This document shows, in pieces, positions 34,322-43,292 of a stretch of 64,000 nt of DNA. Origin of the DNA: Stappia indica (GTDB lineage Bacteria > Pseudomonadota > Alphaproteobacteria > Rhizobiales > Stappiaceae); the NCBI RefSeq assembly GCF_001696535.1, contig NZ_MBQE01000001.1:868001-932000 (forward strand), read 5' to 3'. The notes under the pieces were generated by a model. That model ran no database searches. It worked only from the letters and a program-made list of their open reading frames with translations, and was not told the DNA's origin. The number at the start of each line of letters is the position of its first letter. The stretch's first letter is position 1. Both the position numbers and the translations under genes were made by a program.

Positions 34322-35217
34322 GCCTGGAAACGCCCGCAACCCCGCCGCTGCCCGACCTGAAGCAGCGGCTCGCCGGACCGCGCATCCTGCTTGCGCCCGG
34401 CGTCTACGACGCGCTCACGGCCCTGATCGCCGAGCAGAGCGGCGCAGAGACCGTGTATCTGTCGGGCGCGTCCATCGCCTATACCCGCTTGGGGCGGCCG
34501 GATATCGGCCTCGTCTCGATGAGCGAGGTCGCCGACACCATCGCCGTGATCCGCGACCGGGTGGCGCTTCCCATCGTCGTCGATGCGGACACCGGCTTCG
34601 GCAATGCGCTGAACGTCCAGCGCACGGTGCGCGTCTTCGAGCGTATGGGCGCCAACGCCCTGCAGCTGGAGGACCAGACGAGCCCGAAGCGCTGCGGCCA
34701 CCTGAACGGCAAGTCGCTGATCCCGGCCGGCGAGATGGCCGGCAAGATCCGCGCCGCCTGCGACGCCCGCGCCAGCGACGGCACGCTGATCATCGCCCGC
34801 ACCGACGCCATCGCGGTGGAAGGCTTCGAGGCCGCGCTCGACCGCGCCGAGGCCTATCTAGAGGCCGGCGCCGACATGCTCTTCGTCGAGGCACCGCGCT
34901 CGCTGGAAGAGATCCGCGCCATCCACGCCCGCTTCGGCGGACGGGTGCCGCTGATGGCCAACATGGTGGAGGGCGGCAAGACCCCCATCGTCAACGCCGC
35001 CGGGCTGGAGGAGCTGGGCTTCAGCTTCTGCATCTTCCCCGGCGGGATCGTCCGCGCGCTGGCCGCCACCGCGCGCGACTATTACGGGAACCTGGTCGCG
35101 AACGGCTCCAACGAGGCGTTCCGCAACCGCATGTTCGACTTCGCCGGCCTCAACGGCGTCATCGGCACGCCCGAGATGCTGAAGACCGGCGAGCGCTACG
35201 ACACGGGAGCCGCCTGA
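34318..35217 (+). CDS. Isocitrate lyase/PEP mutase-family C-C lyase
   Basis: 299 residues. The signature KRCGHLNGK contains the catalytic Cys126, and DADTGFGNALNVQRT (89-103) supplies metal ligands. Members include 2-methylisocitrate lyase and 2,3-dimethylmalate lyase, which cleave a hydroxy-diacid into a 2-oxo acid (pyruvate or glyoxylate) plus a second acid. Directly after a LeuCD-like hydratase, the pair matches the dimethylmaleate hydratase/dimethylmalate lyase pair known from nicotinate fermentation in Eubacterium barkeri. prpC and prpD are absent, arguing against the methylcitrate cycle. One-base overlap with HyuB. Confidence 0.88.
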   Translation: MSLETPATPPLPDLKQRLAGPRILLAPGVYDALTALIAEQSGAETVYLSGASIAYTRLGRPDIGLVSMSEVADTIAVIRDRVALPIVVDADTGFGNALNVQRTVRVFERMGANALQLEDQTSPKRCGHLNGKSLIPAGEMAGKIRAACDARASDGTLIIARTDAIAVEGFEAALDRAEAYLEAGADMLFVEAPRSLEEIRAIHARFGGRVPLMANMVEGGKTPIVNAAGLEELGFSFCIFPGGIVRALAATARDYYGNLVANGSNEAFRNRMFDFAGLNGVIGTPEMLKTGERYDTGAA

Positions 35218-36953
35218 TGGCGATCGATACCGTCACGCTGGCGATCCTCAAGGGTCGCCTGGAACAGATCGCCGACGAGATGGACGCGACGCTGTTCCGC
35301 TCCGCCTTCAACCCGATCATCGCCGAGGCGCACGACGCCTCGCACGGCATCTACGATGCCGCGACCGGCGAAACCCTGGTGCAGGGCAAGTCGGGCCTGC
35401 CGATCTTCGTCGGCGTCATGGCTTTTGCCGTGAAGGCGGTGATCGACAAGGCGGCGAAGTCCGGCGGCGTCCACGAGGGCGACGTGTGGATCTTCAACGA
35501 CCCTTACGACGGCGGAACGCACCTGTCCGACTTCCGGCTGGTCAAGCCGGTGTTCCGGAACGGCAAGCTGTTCTGCTTCCTCGCCTCGGTCGGCCACTGG
35601 CACGATGTCGGCGGCAATGTGCCGGGCAACTACAACCCGGCCGCGACCGAATGCTTCCAGGAAGGCATGCTGATCCCGCCGGTGAAGCTCTACGACCGCG
35701 GCGAGTTCCGCCAGGACGTGGTGGACATCCTGTCCGCCAACTCGCGCCTGCCGCTGTCGCTCTACGGCGACCTCAACGGCCAGATCAACGCGCTGGAGCT
35801 CGGCGAAAAGCGCATGCACGCGCTGCTCGACGACTATGGCGATGCCATCGTCGCCACCTGCCTCGTCGAGCTGAAGGCGCGCGCCGCAAGGATGATGCGC
35901 GCCCAGATCGCCGAGCTGCCGCAGGGCACCGTCTCGGCCGAGGACTGGCTGGACAATGACGGCATCGTCGACACGCCGCTGAAGATCGCCCTCGACCTGA
36001 CCATCGACGGCGACCGCATGGTGATGGACTTCTCGCGCTCCTCGCCCGCTTGCGCCGGCCCCGTCAACATCTCGCGCTCCACCGCCATTGCCGCCTGCTA
36101 TGTGGCCCTGAAGCACATCTTCGGCGAGGTACCGGCCAATGCCGGCGTGCTGGAGCCGGTTGAGTTCCGCATCGACGAAGGCTCGCTGCTGGCGGTGCGC
36201 GCGCCCAAGCCCGTTGGCGGCTACACCGAGACCATCCTGCGGCTGATCGACGTGGTGTTCCAGGCGGTGGCGAAGATCGCGCCGGAGCCGGCCATGGCCT
36301 GCGCCTACGGCACGATCAACGCCCTGTCGCTGGCCGGCCACCGCAAGGACGGCCGCCGCTGGGTGATGTTCTCCTTCTTCGGCGGCGGCCACGGCGCCCA
36401 TGCCGGCGGCGATGGCCTCAACCACGGCAACGCGCCGATCTCCACCGCGACGATCCCGCCGCTGGAGATCCTGGAGGCGGCCTATCCGGTGCGCTTCACC
36501 CAGTGGGCGCTCAGGCCGGACTCGGCCGGTCCCGGCGAGACGCGCGGCGGCCTCGGCGCGATCTACGAGATCGAGCTCCTGGAGGAAAACGCCGACGTCT
36601 TCCTGTTCGGCGAACGCGGGCGCCATGCCCCTCCCGGCGTCGTCGGCGGCGGCGCGGCCGCCCTCAACCGCTTCTCCTTCGAGCAGGCCGGCGGATGGCA
36701 CGAACCGCCGATGGCCTCCAAGATGGTCGGCATCCGCATCGCCCACGGCCAGCGGCTGCGGCTGGAAACGCCCGGCGGCGGCGGCTACGGCGCGCCAGGC
36801 GCCCGCGACCCGCAGGCCGTCGCACGCGATGTGGCGCAAGGCTATGTGACCCGCGACAGCGCGCAGGCGGATTACCGCGTCGCGCTGAACGCGGACGGCA
36901 GCATCGACGCCGCCCGCACCCAGTCCCTTCGTTCCCGGGAGGCCGCCGAATGA
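35217..36953 (+). CDS. hyuB: Hydantoinase/oxoprolinase B subunit (HyuB family)
   Basis: 578 residues. EAHDASHGIYDAATGE, FNDPYDGGTHLSD and GGVHEGDVW-type motifs, with several His/Asp residues that could bind metal, identify HyuB. With HyuA it forms ATP-dependent enzymes that open cyclic amides (N-methylhydantoin, 5-oxoproline) or carboxylate ketones (acetone and acetophenone carboxylases). The C-terminal GGGGYG stretch is typical. Translationally coupled on both sides. Confidence 0.92.
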   Translation: MAIDTVTLAILKGRLEQIADEMDATLFRSAFNPIIAEAHDASHGIYDAATGETLVQGKSGLPIFVGVMAFAVKAVIDKAAKSGGVHEGDVWIFNDPYDGGTHLSDFRLVKPVFRNGKLFCFLASVGHWHDVGGNVPGNYNPAATECFQEGMLIPPVKLYDRGEFRQDVVDILSANSRLPLSLYGDLNGQINALELGEKRMHALLDDYGDAIVATCLVELKARAARMMRAQIAELPQGTVSAEDWLDNDGIVDTPLKIALDLTIDGDRMVMDFSRSSPACAGPVNISRSTAIAACYVALKHIFGEVPANAGVLEPVEFRIDEGSLLAVRAPKPVGGYTETILRLIDVVFQAVAKIAPEPAMACAYGTINALSLAGHRKDGRRWVMFSFFGGGHGAHAGGDGLNHGNAPISTATIPPLEILEAAYPVRFTQWALRPDSAGPGETRGGLGAIYEIELLEENADVFLFGERGRHAPPGVVGGGAAALNRFSFEQAGGWHEPPMASKMVGIRIAHGQRLRLETPGGGGYGAPGARDPQAVARDVAQGYVTRDSAQADYRVALNADGSIDAARTQSLRSREAAE

Positions 36954-39001
36954 GCGGATCTGCATTTGTCATCGGCGTCGATGTCGGCGGCACCTTTACC
37001 GACGTCTTCATCCTCGACGAGGCGAACGGGCGCATCACCACCGCGAAGGTCCCCTCTACCCGCGGCGACCAGTCGAAGGGCTTCATCGAGGGCATCGCCT
37101 CGCGCGTTGCCGACTTCGGCGAGATCCGCACCGTCGTGCACGGCACCACGGTCGGCACCAACGCGCTGCTGGAGCGCAAGGGCGCGCGCACCGGCATCAT
37201 CACCACGGAAGGCTTCCGCGACGTGCTGGAAATGCGCCGCCGCGACCGGCCGACGACCTGGGGCCTGAAGGGCGCCTTCACCCCCGTCGTCGCGCGCACC
37301 GACCGGGTCGAGGTCACTGAGCGCGTGCTCGCCGACGGCTCGGTGCTGCGCGCCGTCGACGAACGGGAAGTCGCAGCGCAGGCGAAGGCGCTGGCGGAGG
37401 CCGGCTGCGATGCGGTCTGCGTCTTCTTCATCAACGGCTATGCCAACAACGACAACGAGCGCCGCGCCGTCGAGGCGGTGCGCTCGGTCTGGCCGAACCC
37501 CTATGTCACCGCAGCGACCGAGATCCTGCCCGAAATCCGCGAGTTCGAACGCCTGTCGACGGCGACCCTCAACGCCTATCTGCAGCCCGTCGTCTCGTCC
37601 TATCTCGACCGGCTGGAAACCGGGCTGAAGGCCGAGGGCTTCACCGGGGATATCCTGATCGTCCAGTCGAACGGCGGCGTCATGTCCATCGACACCGCCA
37701 AGCGCTACCCGGTGCGCACCGCCCTGTCCGGCCCGGCAGCTGGCGTGATCGCGGCCACGCGCATCGCCAGCGCCGCCGGCTTCGACAACATCATCACCTG
37801 CGACATGGGCGGCACCTCCTTCGACGTGTCGCTGGTTGCCGGCGGCGAAGCGGCGCTGGCCGCCCAGACCGCCATCGACTTCGGCATGGTCGTGCGCACG
37901 CCGATGATCGAGATCACCACCATCGGCGCGGGCGGCGGCTCCATCGCCGCCGTCGACAAGGGCGGGCTGCTGCAGGTCGGCCCGGAATCCGCCGGCTCCG
38001 ACCCCGGTCCCGTGGCTTACGGCCTCGGCAACACCCGGCCCACCGTCACCGACGCCAATGTGGTGCTCGGGCGCATCAACCCGGACCGCCCCATCGGCGG
38101 CAAGCTCGACCGGCTCGACATCGAGGCCGCCCGCTCCGCCATCGACAGCCATATCGCAACGCCGCTCGGCCTTTCCGTCGAGGCGGCCGCCGAGGCGATC
38201 CTCAAGCTCGCCAACGCCAAGATGGCCGGCGCCATCCGCCTCGTCTCCATCGAGAAGGGCCACGACCCGGCGAAATTCGCCGCCATGCCCTTCGGCGGCG
38301 GCGGCGCGCTGCATACCGGCGCCCTGATCAAGGAAGTCGGCCTTGCCTCGGCATTGGTGCCGCGCTTCCCCGGTGTCACCTCGGCGCTCGGCTGCGTCGT
38401 CGCCGACATGCGGCACGACCGGGTGCAGACGGTGAACCGGCTGCTCTCCGAGCTCGACGCCGCAGAGCTCGGCCGCGCCATCCTGCGCGATGCCGAGGAG
38501 ACACGCGCCGTGCTCGGCAGCGCCGGCGTCGGCTTCTCCGCCATCGACCGGCTGGTCGAGCTGGACATGCTCTATCTCGGCCAGACCCACACGGTCGGCG
38601 TGCCGCTGGAGATCGGGGAGGAGGACCTGACCGCCGACGCGATCCGCGAGGCCTTCGAGACCGCCTATCGCAGTGCCTTTGGCCGATTGCTCGACGGCAT
38701 CCCGATGCGGGTGATGAACTACCGGATCGCGGTGATCGGCCGCCGGCCGCAGCTCGACATGGCCCTGTTCGCCCCCCACGGCGGCAAGCCGGCCGCCGAA
38801 TGCCGCACCGGCACGCGGCGGGTCTATGCGGAAGGCGCCTGGCACGAGGCCGGGATCTACGAGCGCCTGTCGCTGGCCGTCGGTGCAAGGGTCGCCGGCC
38901 CTGCCCTGCTGGAGCAGGCGGACACGACGATCTTCGTCGATCCGGGCCTCGTCGCCGAGGTCGACGGCTTCGGCAATCTCGTGATCTCGCGGGCGGGCTG
39001 A
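36950..39001 (+). CDS. hyuA: Hydantoinase/oxoprolinase A subunit (HyuA family)
   Basis: 683 residues. The ASKHA ATPase start GVDVGGTFTDVF (9-20), HGTTVGTNALLERKG and the phosphate-2 motif DMGGTSFDVS are present. It is the ATP-using subunit paired with HyuB. In the operon it probably phosphorylates a carbonyl of a cyclic imide or amide before HyuB-assisted hydrolysis. Substrate unassigned; overlaps HyuB by 4 bp. Confidence 0.93.
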   Translation: MSGSAFVIGVDVGGTFTDVFILDEANGRITTAKVPSTRGDQSKGFIEGIASRVADFGEIRTVVHGTTVGTNALLERKGARTGIITTEGFRDVLEMRRRDRPTTWGLKGAFTPVVARTDRVEVTERVLADGSVLRAVDEREVAAQAKALAEAGCDAVCVFFINGYANNDNERRAVEAVRSVWPNPYVTAATEILPEIREFERLSTATLNAYLQPVVSSYLDRLETGLKAEGFTGDILIVQSNGGVMSIDTAKRYPVRTALSGPAAGVIAATRIASAAGFDNIITCDMGGTSFDVSLVAGGEAALAAQTAIDFGMVVRTPMIEITTIGAGGGSIAAVDKGGLLQVGPESAGSDPGPVAYGLGNTRPTVTDANVVLGRINPDRPIGGKLDRLDIEAARSAIDSHIATPLGLSVEAAAEAILKLANAKMAGAIRLVSIEKGHDPAKFAAMPFGGGGALHTGALIKEVGLASALVPRFPGVTSALGCVVADMRHDRVQTVNRLLSELDAAELGRAILRDAEETRAVLGSAGVGFSAIDRLVELDMLYLGQTHTVGVPLEIGEEDLTADAIREAFETAYRSAFGRLLDGIPMRVMNYRIAVIGRRPQLDMALFAPHGGKPAAECRTGTRRVYAEGAWHEAGIYERLSLAVGARVAGPALLEQADTTIFVDPGLVAEVDGFGNLVISRAG

Positions 39002-39004
39002 ACC

Positions 39005-39619
39005 ATGCACGATGCCCCTCTCGACATCGCCCGCACGGGCCTGCTGATCGTCGATCTGCAGAACGACTTCCTGCACGCGGACGGCGCCTATGCGCGCGGC
39101 GGCCAGACCAGCGCGGACATCGCCGCGCTTCCCGAGCGCGTCCTGCCGCTGGCCGACAGCCTGCGGCGCAAGGGCGGCTGGGTGATCTCGACCCAGTTCA
39201 CCCTGGTGCCGGGCAAGGGCGGCGAGCCCTTCATCTCGCCGCATCTGAAGGCGCTGCGCCCCTTCCTGCGCAAGGGGGATTTCTGCCCCGGCGCCTGGGG
39301 ACATCAGCTCGTCGACGAGCTGCAGCCGGCCGATCTCACCGTGGAAAAGGTCGCCTATTCGGCCTTCTACATGACCCGGATGGAATGGGTGCTGCGCAAG
39401 GCCGGCATCGACACGCTGATGGTCTGCGGCATCGTCACCAATGGCGGCGTCGCCTCGACCGCCCGCGATGCGCATGTGCGCGATTTCCGTACGATGGTGC
39501 TGAGCGACGGCTGCGCCGCCTTCTCGCCCGAAACGCATCAGCGGGCCATCGGCGATCTCGGCACGGTCGCGCGGGCGCTGACCTGCGCCGAGGCGCTGGC
39601 GCTGGTCGAGGCCGCGTGA
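39005..39619 (+). CDS. Isochorismatase-fold hydrolase lacking the nucleophilic cysteine
   Basis: 204 residues. Asp17 (LLIVDLQNDF) and Lys115 (VEKVAYSAFY) of the catalytic triad are present. At the nucleophile position, where amidases read TNVCVEST, it reads TNGGVAST, so Gly148 replaces cysteine. True isochorismatases also lack the cysteine, whereas N-carbamoylsarcosine amidase and maleamate amidase need it. Its reaction is therefore uncertain. A nearby Cys141 (MVCGIVTN) is not at the nucleophile position. It follows hyuA by 3 bp. Confidence 0.86.
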   Translation: MHDAPLDIARTGLLIVDLQNDFLHADGAYARGGQTSADIAALPERVLPLADSLRRKGGWVISTQFTLVPGKGGEPFISPHLKALRPFLRKGDFCPGAWGHQLVDELQPADLTVEKVAYSAFYMTRMEWVLRKAGIDTLMVCGIVTNGGVASTARDAHVRDFRTMVLSDGCAAFSPETHQRAIGDLGTVARALTCAEALALVEAA

Positions 39620-39620
39620 G

Positions 39621-41045
39621 ATGAGCGGCGCGACAATGGCCGCCGCACCTGCGATCTCGCGGGAGATCCCGGCCGCGCCCGACATCGAGACCGACGTGCT
39701 GGTGATCGGTGCGGGCGCCTGCGGCCTCACCGCGGCGCTGGCCGCACACGATGCCGGCGCCGAGGTGGTGGTGGTGGAGCGCGACGCCTCGCCCTCCGGC
39801 TCCACGTCGATGTCTTCCGGCTTCATTCCGGCGCCGGCGACGGCCGCGCAGCACGCGGCGGGAATATCCGACGACGACGCCGGGCGCTTTGCCGCCGACA
39901 TCCAGGCCAAGGCCAAGGGGACAGCCAACGAGGCGCTGGTGGCCCTTGCCGCCCGCGAGATCGGGCCGGCGCTCGATTGGCTCGCCGACGCGCACGGGCT
40001 GGAATGGCAGGTGCTGACCGACTTCCTCTATCCCGGCCACAGTCGCCACCGCATGCATGCGGTGCCCGAGCGCACCGGCGAGGCGCTGCTCGCCCGCCTG
40101 ATCGCCGCCGTCGAGGCGGCCGGCATTCCGCTGGTCACCGAGGCGCATGCCCAGGTGCTGCATCTGGACGAGGCCGGGACGTTGCGCGCGGTGACGCTGA
40201 CCCGGCCGGGCGGCACGCGCGAGACCATCGCCTGCAAGGCGCTGGTGCTGGCCTGCAACGGCTATGGCGGCAACCCGGAGCTGGTCGCACGGCACATTCC
40301 CGGCATGGCCGGTGCGCTCTACTATGGCCACGCGGGCAACACGGGCGATGCGGTCCTCTGGGGCGAGGCGATGGGCGCGGCGCGCTGGCAGTTGAGCGGC
40401 TGCCAGGGCCATGGCTCGCTGGCCCATCCGCACGGGGTGCTGATCTCCTGGGCGCTGATGATGGAAGGCGCGATCCAGGTCAACGCGGAGGGGCGGCGCT
40501 TTTCCAACGAGCATGGCGGCTATTCCGAGCAGGCCGTCAACGTGCTGGCTCAGCCCGGCGGCATCGCCTGGAACGTCCTCGACGCGCGGCTCCACGCCTT
40601 CGCGCAGGGCTTTCCGGACTATCGCGACGCGATGGCGGCCGGCGCGATCCGCGAGGCGCAGGACATCCCTACCCTTGCCGCTGCTACCGGCCTTGCCGAG
40701 AGCGCGCTGCGCGAGACGCTGGAGACGGTCGCGGAGTTTGCAGCAGGCCGCAAGACCGACCCGTTCGGCCGCGACTTCACCGGCCGGCCGGCGCTGCAGG
40801 CGCCGTTCTACGCGGTCAAGGTGACCGGCGCGCTGTTCCACACGCAGGGCGGGCTCGGCATCGACGAGAGCGCAAGGGTGCTGGCCGAGGACGGCTCGAC
40901 CTTCCCCAACCTCTTTGCCGCCGGCGGGGCCGCCTGCGGCGTGTCGGGCCCGGATATTTCCGGGTATCTGTCCGGCAATGGGTTGCTGACCGCCGTGGCC
41001 TTCGGCCGTGTTGCCGGCCGCTCGGCGGCTAGTGTGGTAATTTGA
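39621..41045 (+). CDS. FAD-dependent oxidoreductase, fumarate-reductase/TcuA-like
   Basis: 474 residues. An N-terminal GAGACGLTAALAAHDAGAEVVVVE dinucleotide-binding fold (30-55) and the C-terminal GGLGIDESARVL...GGAACGVSG and GNGLLTAVAFGRVAG motifs place it in the FAD_binding_2 family with fumarate reductases, 3-ketosteroid dehydrogenases and tricarballylate dehydrogenase. It probably desaturates or reduces a C-C bond next to a carboxyl or carbonyl group. It is the last gene of the operon. Its final codons (SVVI) and stop lie inside a palindromic element, so the original C-terminus may have been altered by insertion. Confidence 0.87.
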   Translation: MSGATMAAAPAISREIPAAPDIETDVLVIGAGACGLTAALAAHDAGAEVVVVERDASPSGSTSMSSGFIPAPATAAQHAAGISDDDAGRFAADIQAKAKGTANEALVALAAREIGPALDWLADAHGLEWQVLTDFLYPGHSRHRMHAVPERTGEALLARLIAAVEAAGIPLVTEAHAQVLHLDEAGTLRAVTLTRPGGTRETIACKALVLACNGYGGNPELVARHIPGMAGALYYGHAGNTGDAVLWGEAMGAARWQLSGCQGHGSLAHPHGVLISWALMMEGAIQVNAEGRRFSNEHGGYSEQAVNVLAQPGGIAWNVLDARLHAFAQGFPDYRDAMAAGAIREAQDIPTLAAATGLAESALRETLETVAEFAAGRKTDPFGRDFTGRPALQAPFYAVKVTGALFHTQGGLGIDESARVLAEDGSTFPNLFAAGGAACGVSGPDISGYLSGNGLLTAVAFGRVAGRSAASVVI

Positions 41046-41102
41046 AATACGCCTCCCTTGGCAGCACCCCAGGAGCGTATTTCAAATTCGAAACCACACT
41101 AG
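41029..41102. mobile_element. CTAG-bounded palindromic element A (MITE/REP-like)
   Basis: 74 bp with ends CTAGTGTGGT and ACCACACTAG, continued by AATTTGAAATACGC and its complement; the right arm has four extra bases. The element carries the stop codon of the flavoprotein gene. TA within CTAG at both ends suggests a TA or CTAG target duplication. Confidence 0.75.
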
Positions 41103-41114
41103 AAACATATATTT

Positions 41115-41193
41115 GCTAGTCACCCTTTATGAATCTGAAGTTCGTTCAGAGCCTGACGTGAAATCTGACGAACTTCAGATTCGGGTGACTAGC
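41115..41193. mobile_element. CTAG-bounded palindromic element B (MITE/REP-like)
   Basis: 79 bp with ends GCTAGTCACCC and GGGTGACTAGC; the arms continue as GAATCTGAAGTTCGT and its complement, with a 5-bp extra TTTAT on the left. It abuts the stop codon of the DAAO-type gene and is 12 bp from element A. Confidence 0.75.
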
Positions 41194-41194
41194 C

Positions 41195-42295
41195 TCAGGA
41201 GCTGAAGCGGCCGGGATCGAGCGCGGCAACGACCGCCGGGGCAAGCGCGGGCGTGCGGCCAAGGATGAGGTCCGCCGCCAGCCGCGACAGGGCCGGCGAG
41301 GTCTGGATACCGTAGCCGCCCTGCCCCGCGAGCCAGAGGAAGCCATCCGCCTGGTCCGAAAAGCCGGCGACCGGCGTGCGGTCGGGCGCGAAGGATCTGA
41401 GGCCCGCCCAGCTGCGCTCGACGCGCGTCACCGAGACGGTCGTCGCCTTCTCGAAGCGGTCGAGCCCTTCGGCCAGCACCATGTCGTCCGGCCAGGCATC
41501 CTGCGGCTCCAGCGGATCCTCGTCGGCCGGCGAGACCAGCAGCTTGCCGGCCTCCGGCTTGGCGTACCAGCGTTCGGAAGCGCTGACCACCGCCGGCCAG
41601 GAGGAGACATCCATGCCCTCCGGGGCGGGCAGGATCGCCGCCGAGCGGCGGTAGGGCTGGATGCCGAGCGGCGGCAGGCCGGCAAGGCCGGCGATGGTGT
41701 CGGCCCAGGCCCCGGCGGCGTTGACCAGCACCGGCGCTTCATAGGTCTCGCCGCCCGCCTCGACCTGCCAGATATCCCCCTTGCGGGAAATCGCCGCGAC
41801 GCGCGCGGAAGTGACGAGCCGGCTGCCGGCATGGCGCGCAGCGCGCAGATAGGCCTGCAGCAGCCGGTCGACATCAATATCGGCCGCACCCGCCTCATGG
41901 GCGGCGGCCACATGGTCATCCGAGAGGATCGGGAAGAGCCGCCGCGCCTCCATGACGGGGATCTCCTCAAGACCGTCGGCGCCCTGCATATAGGCGGCGA
42001 ACCGCTCCATCTCGTCCGCCTTGGCGACGACAAGCTCGCCGCGCGGGCTGAGGAACCCGGCCTCGGCAAAGTCGCCGCCGCCGGACAGCACCTCCACCGA
42101 GGCGCCGTTCAGGGCGCGCAAGGTGGCATTGCCGTAGTTGCGGATGAAGATCGCCGCCGAGCGGCCCGTGGCATGGCGGCCGGGCGCGTCTTCCATCTCC
42201 AGAACCACGGTGGAGCGCTCCGCGCCCAGATGCGCGGCGAGACCGATGCCGGCAATGCCGCCGCCGATGATCAGGCAGTCGCAGGTGATGGGCAT
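41195..42295 (-). CDS. DAAO-family FAD-dependent amine/amino-acid oxidase
   Basis: 366 residues. The N-terminal GGGIAGIGLAAHLG (12-25) and the GRHATGRSAAIF segment typical of glycine/sarcosine oxidase-like proteins are visible, with a C-terminal GQGGYGIQTSPALS motif binding FAD. Start 42295 is preceded by AAGGAG. It faces the catabolic operon tail to tail across the two palindromic elements. Substrate could be a secondary amine, a D-amino acid or glycine. Confidence 0.88.
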   Translation of the reverse strand: MPITCDCLIIGGGIAGIGLAAHLGAERSTVVLEMEDAPGRHATGRSAAIFIRNYGNATLRALNGASVEVLSGGGDFAEAGFLSPRGELVVAKADEMERFAAYMQGADGLEEIPVMEARRLFPILSDDHVAAAHEAGAADIDVDRLLQAYLRAARHAGSRLVTSARVAAISRKGDIWQVEAGGETYEAPVLVNAAGAWADTIAGLAGLPPLGIQPYRRSAAILPAPEGMDVSSWPAVVSASERWYAKPEAGKLLVSPADEDPLEPQDAWPDDMVLAEGLDRFEKATTVSVTRVERSWAGLRSFAPDRTPVAGFSDQADGFLWLAGQGGYGIQTSPALSRLAADLILGRTPALAPAVVAALDPGRFSS

Positions 42296-42379
42296 GGCGA
42301 AGCTCCTTGGGCAAGATTCGGCCATGATACTGGCACGCATGAACAATTCCGGGAAAGGGGCGCCGGGAAAGGCGTGCCC

Positions 42380-43273
42380 TCACGTCGCGTCGGCAGGCAC
42401 TTCCAGCGCTTGAAGGAAGGCGCGGGCGGCAGGGGAAAGGTGCCGGGCGCGGTGGCGCAGCACGAAGAAGGGGCGCGGCGGCAGGCTGAGCTCCAGCGCC
42501 GAAAGCTGCCCCGAACGCACCGCCCCTTCCGCCACCAGCGAGGACAGGACGGCCGCGCCCGCCCCCGCCTCGACGGCGCTGCGCAGCGCCTCGTTGGAGG
42601 GCAGCTCCATCGAAATCCGCAGGTCGGCGGGCACAAGGCCGAAGCTTTTCGCCAGCCGCTCCAGCATCAGGCCCGTGCCGGAGCCGGCCTCGCGGGCAAC
42701 GAAGGTCAGCGCCGTCAAGGCATCGGCATTGAGGATCCCGCGCCGGGCGACGGGATGGTCGCGCGGCAACACCAGGACCATGCGGTCGTGGCCCACCTCC
42801 ACCGGCGACAGATCGGGATCGGCCACCGGTCCCTCGACCATGCCGAGATCGGCTTCGCCCTCACGTGTCCAGGCGGCGACCTGCTCGCTGTTGCCGATGG
42901 CGAGCGAGACGCCGAGATGCGGATGCGCCTCGCGGAACGCCTTGAGCCGGGCCGGCAGCCAGTAGTTTCCGACGGTCTGGCTGGCGGCGATGCGCACGCT
43001 GCCGCGCCTGAGGCCCGCAAGATCCGCCAGCACCTCGCCGGCGGCCTCCGCCCGGGCGAGCACGGCGCGCGCCTCAGCGAGGAACACGCGGCCCGCCTCG
43101 GTCAGGCGGATGTTGCGGCCGACCCGATCGAACAGGCGCACGTCGTGGCGCGCCTCGAGCGCGGCGATGGCCGCGCTGATCGTCGACTGGGTGAGATTGA
43201 GCGCTTCGGCCGCGCGGGTGACGTGCTCGCGCTCGGCGACCGCCACGAAAATCCGCAACTGTTCCAGCGTCAT
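42380..43273 (-). CDS. LysR-family regulator linked to the YeiH exporter
   Basis: 297 residues. HTH in RAAEALNLTQSTISAAIAALE (20-40), then a CysB/CbbR-like effector domain. It resembles YeiE, which sits next to yeiH in enterobacteria, but here it is downstream of yeiH on the same strand (19-bp gap). It probably regulates that operon. Confidence 0.88.
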   Translation of the reverse strand: MTLEQLRIFVAVAEREHVTRAAEALNLTQSTISAAIAALEARHDVRLFDRVGRNIRLTEAGRVFLAEARAVLARAEAAGEVLADLAGLRRGSVRIAASQTVGNYWLPARLKAFREAHPHLGVSLAIGNSEQVAAWTREGEADLGMVEGPVADPDLSPVEVGHDRMVLVLPRDHPVARRGILNADALTALTFVAREAGSGTGLMLERLAKSFGLVPADLRISMELPSNEALRSAVEAGAGAAVLSSLVAEGAVRSGQLSALELSLPPRPFFVLRHRARHLSPAARAFLQALEVPADAT

Positions 43274-43292
43274 CGCGCCCTGCCCGAAATGG

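Noticed and set aside
34318-35217. Methylcitrate-cycle prpB
   Set aside because: No prpC or prpD; the neighbouring hydratase is LeuCD-like. Not excluded biochemically.
36872-39928. A long antisense frame opposite hyuA
   Set aside because: It has no domains and mirrors codon bias of hyuA; a typical high-GC shadow.
35217-42295. Creatinine route: N-methylhydantoinase, carbamoylsarcosine amidase, sarcosine oxidase
   Set aside because: The amidase candidate lacks its Cys, the oxidase is on the other strand beyond two repeats, and LeuCD and the lyase would have no role.
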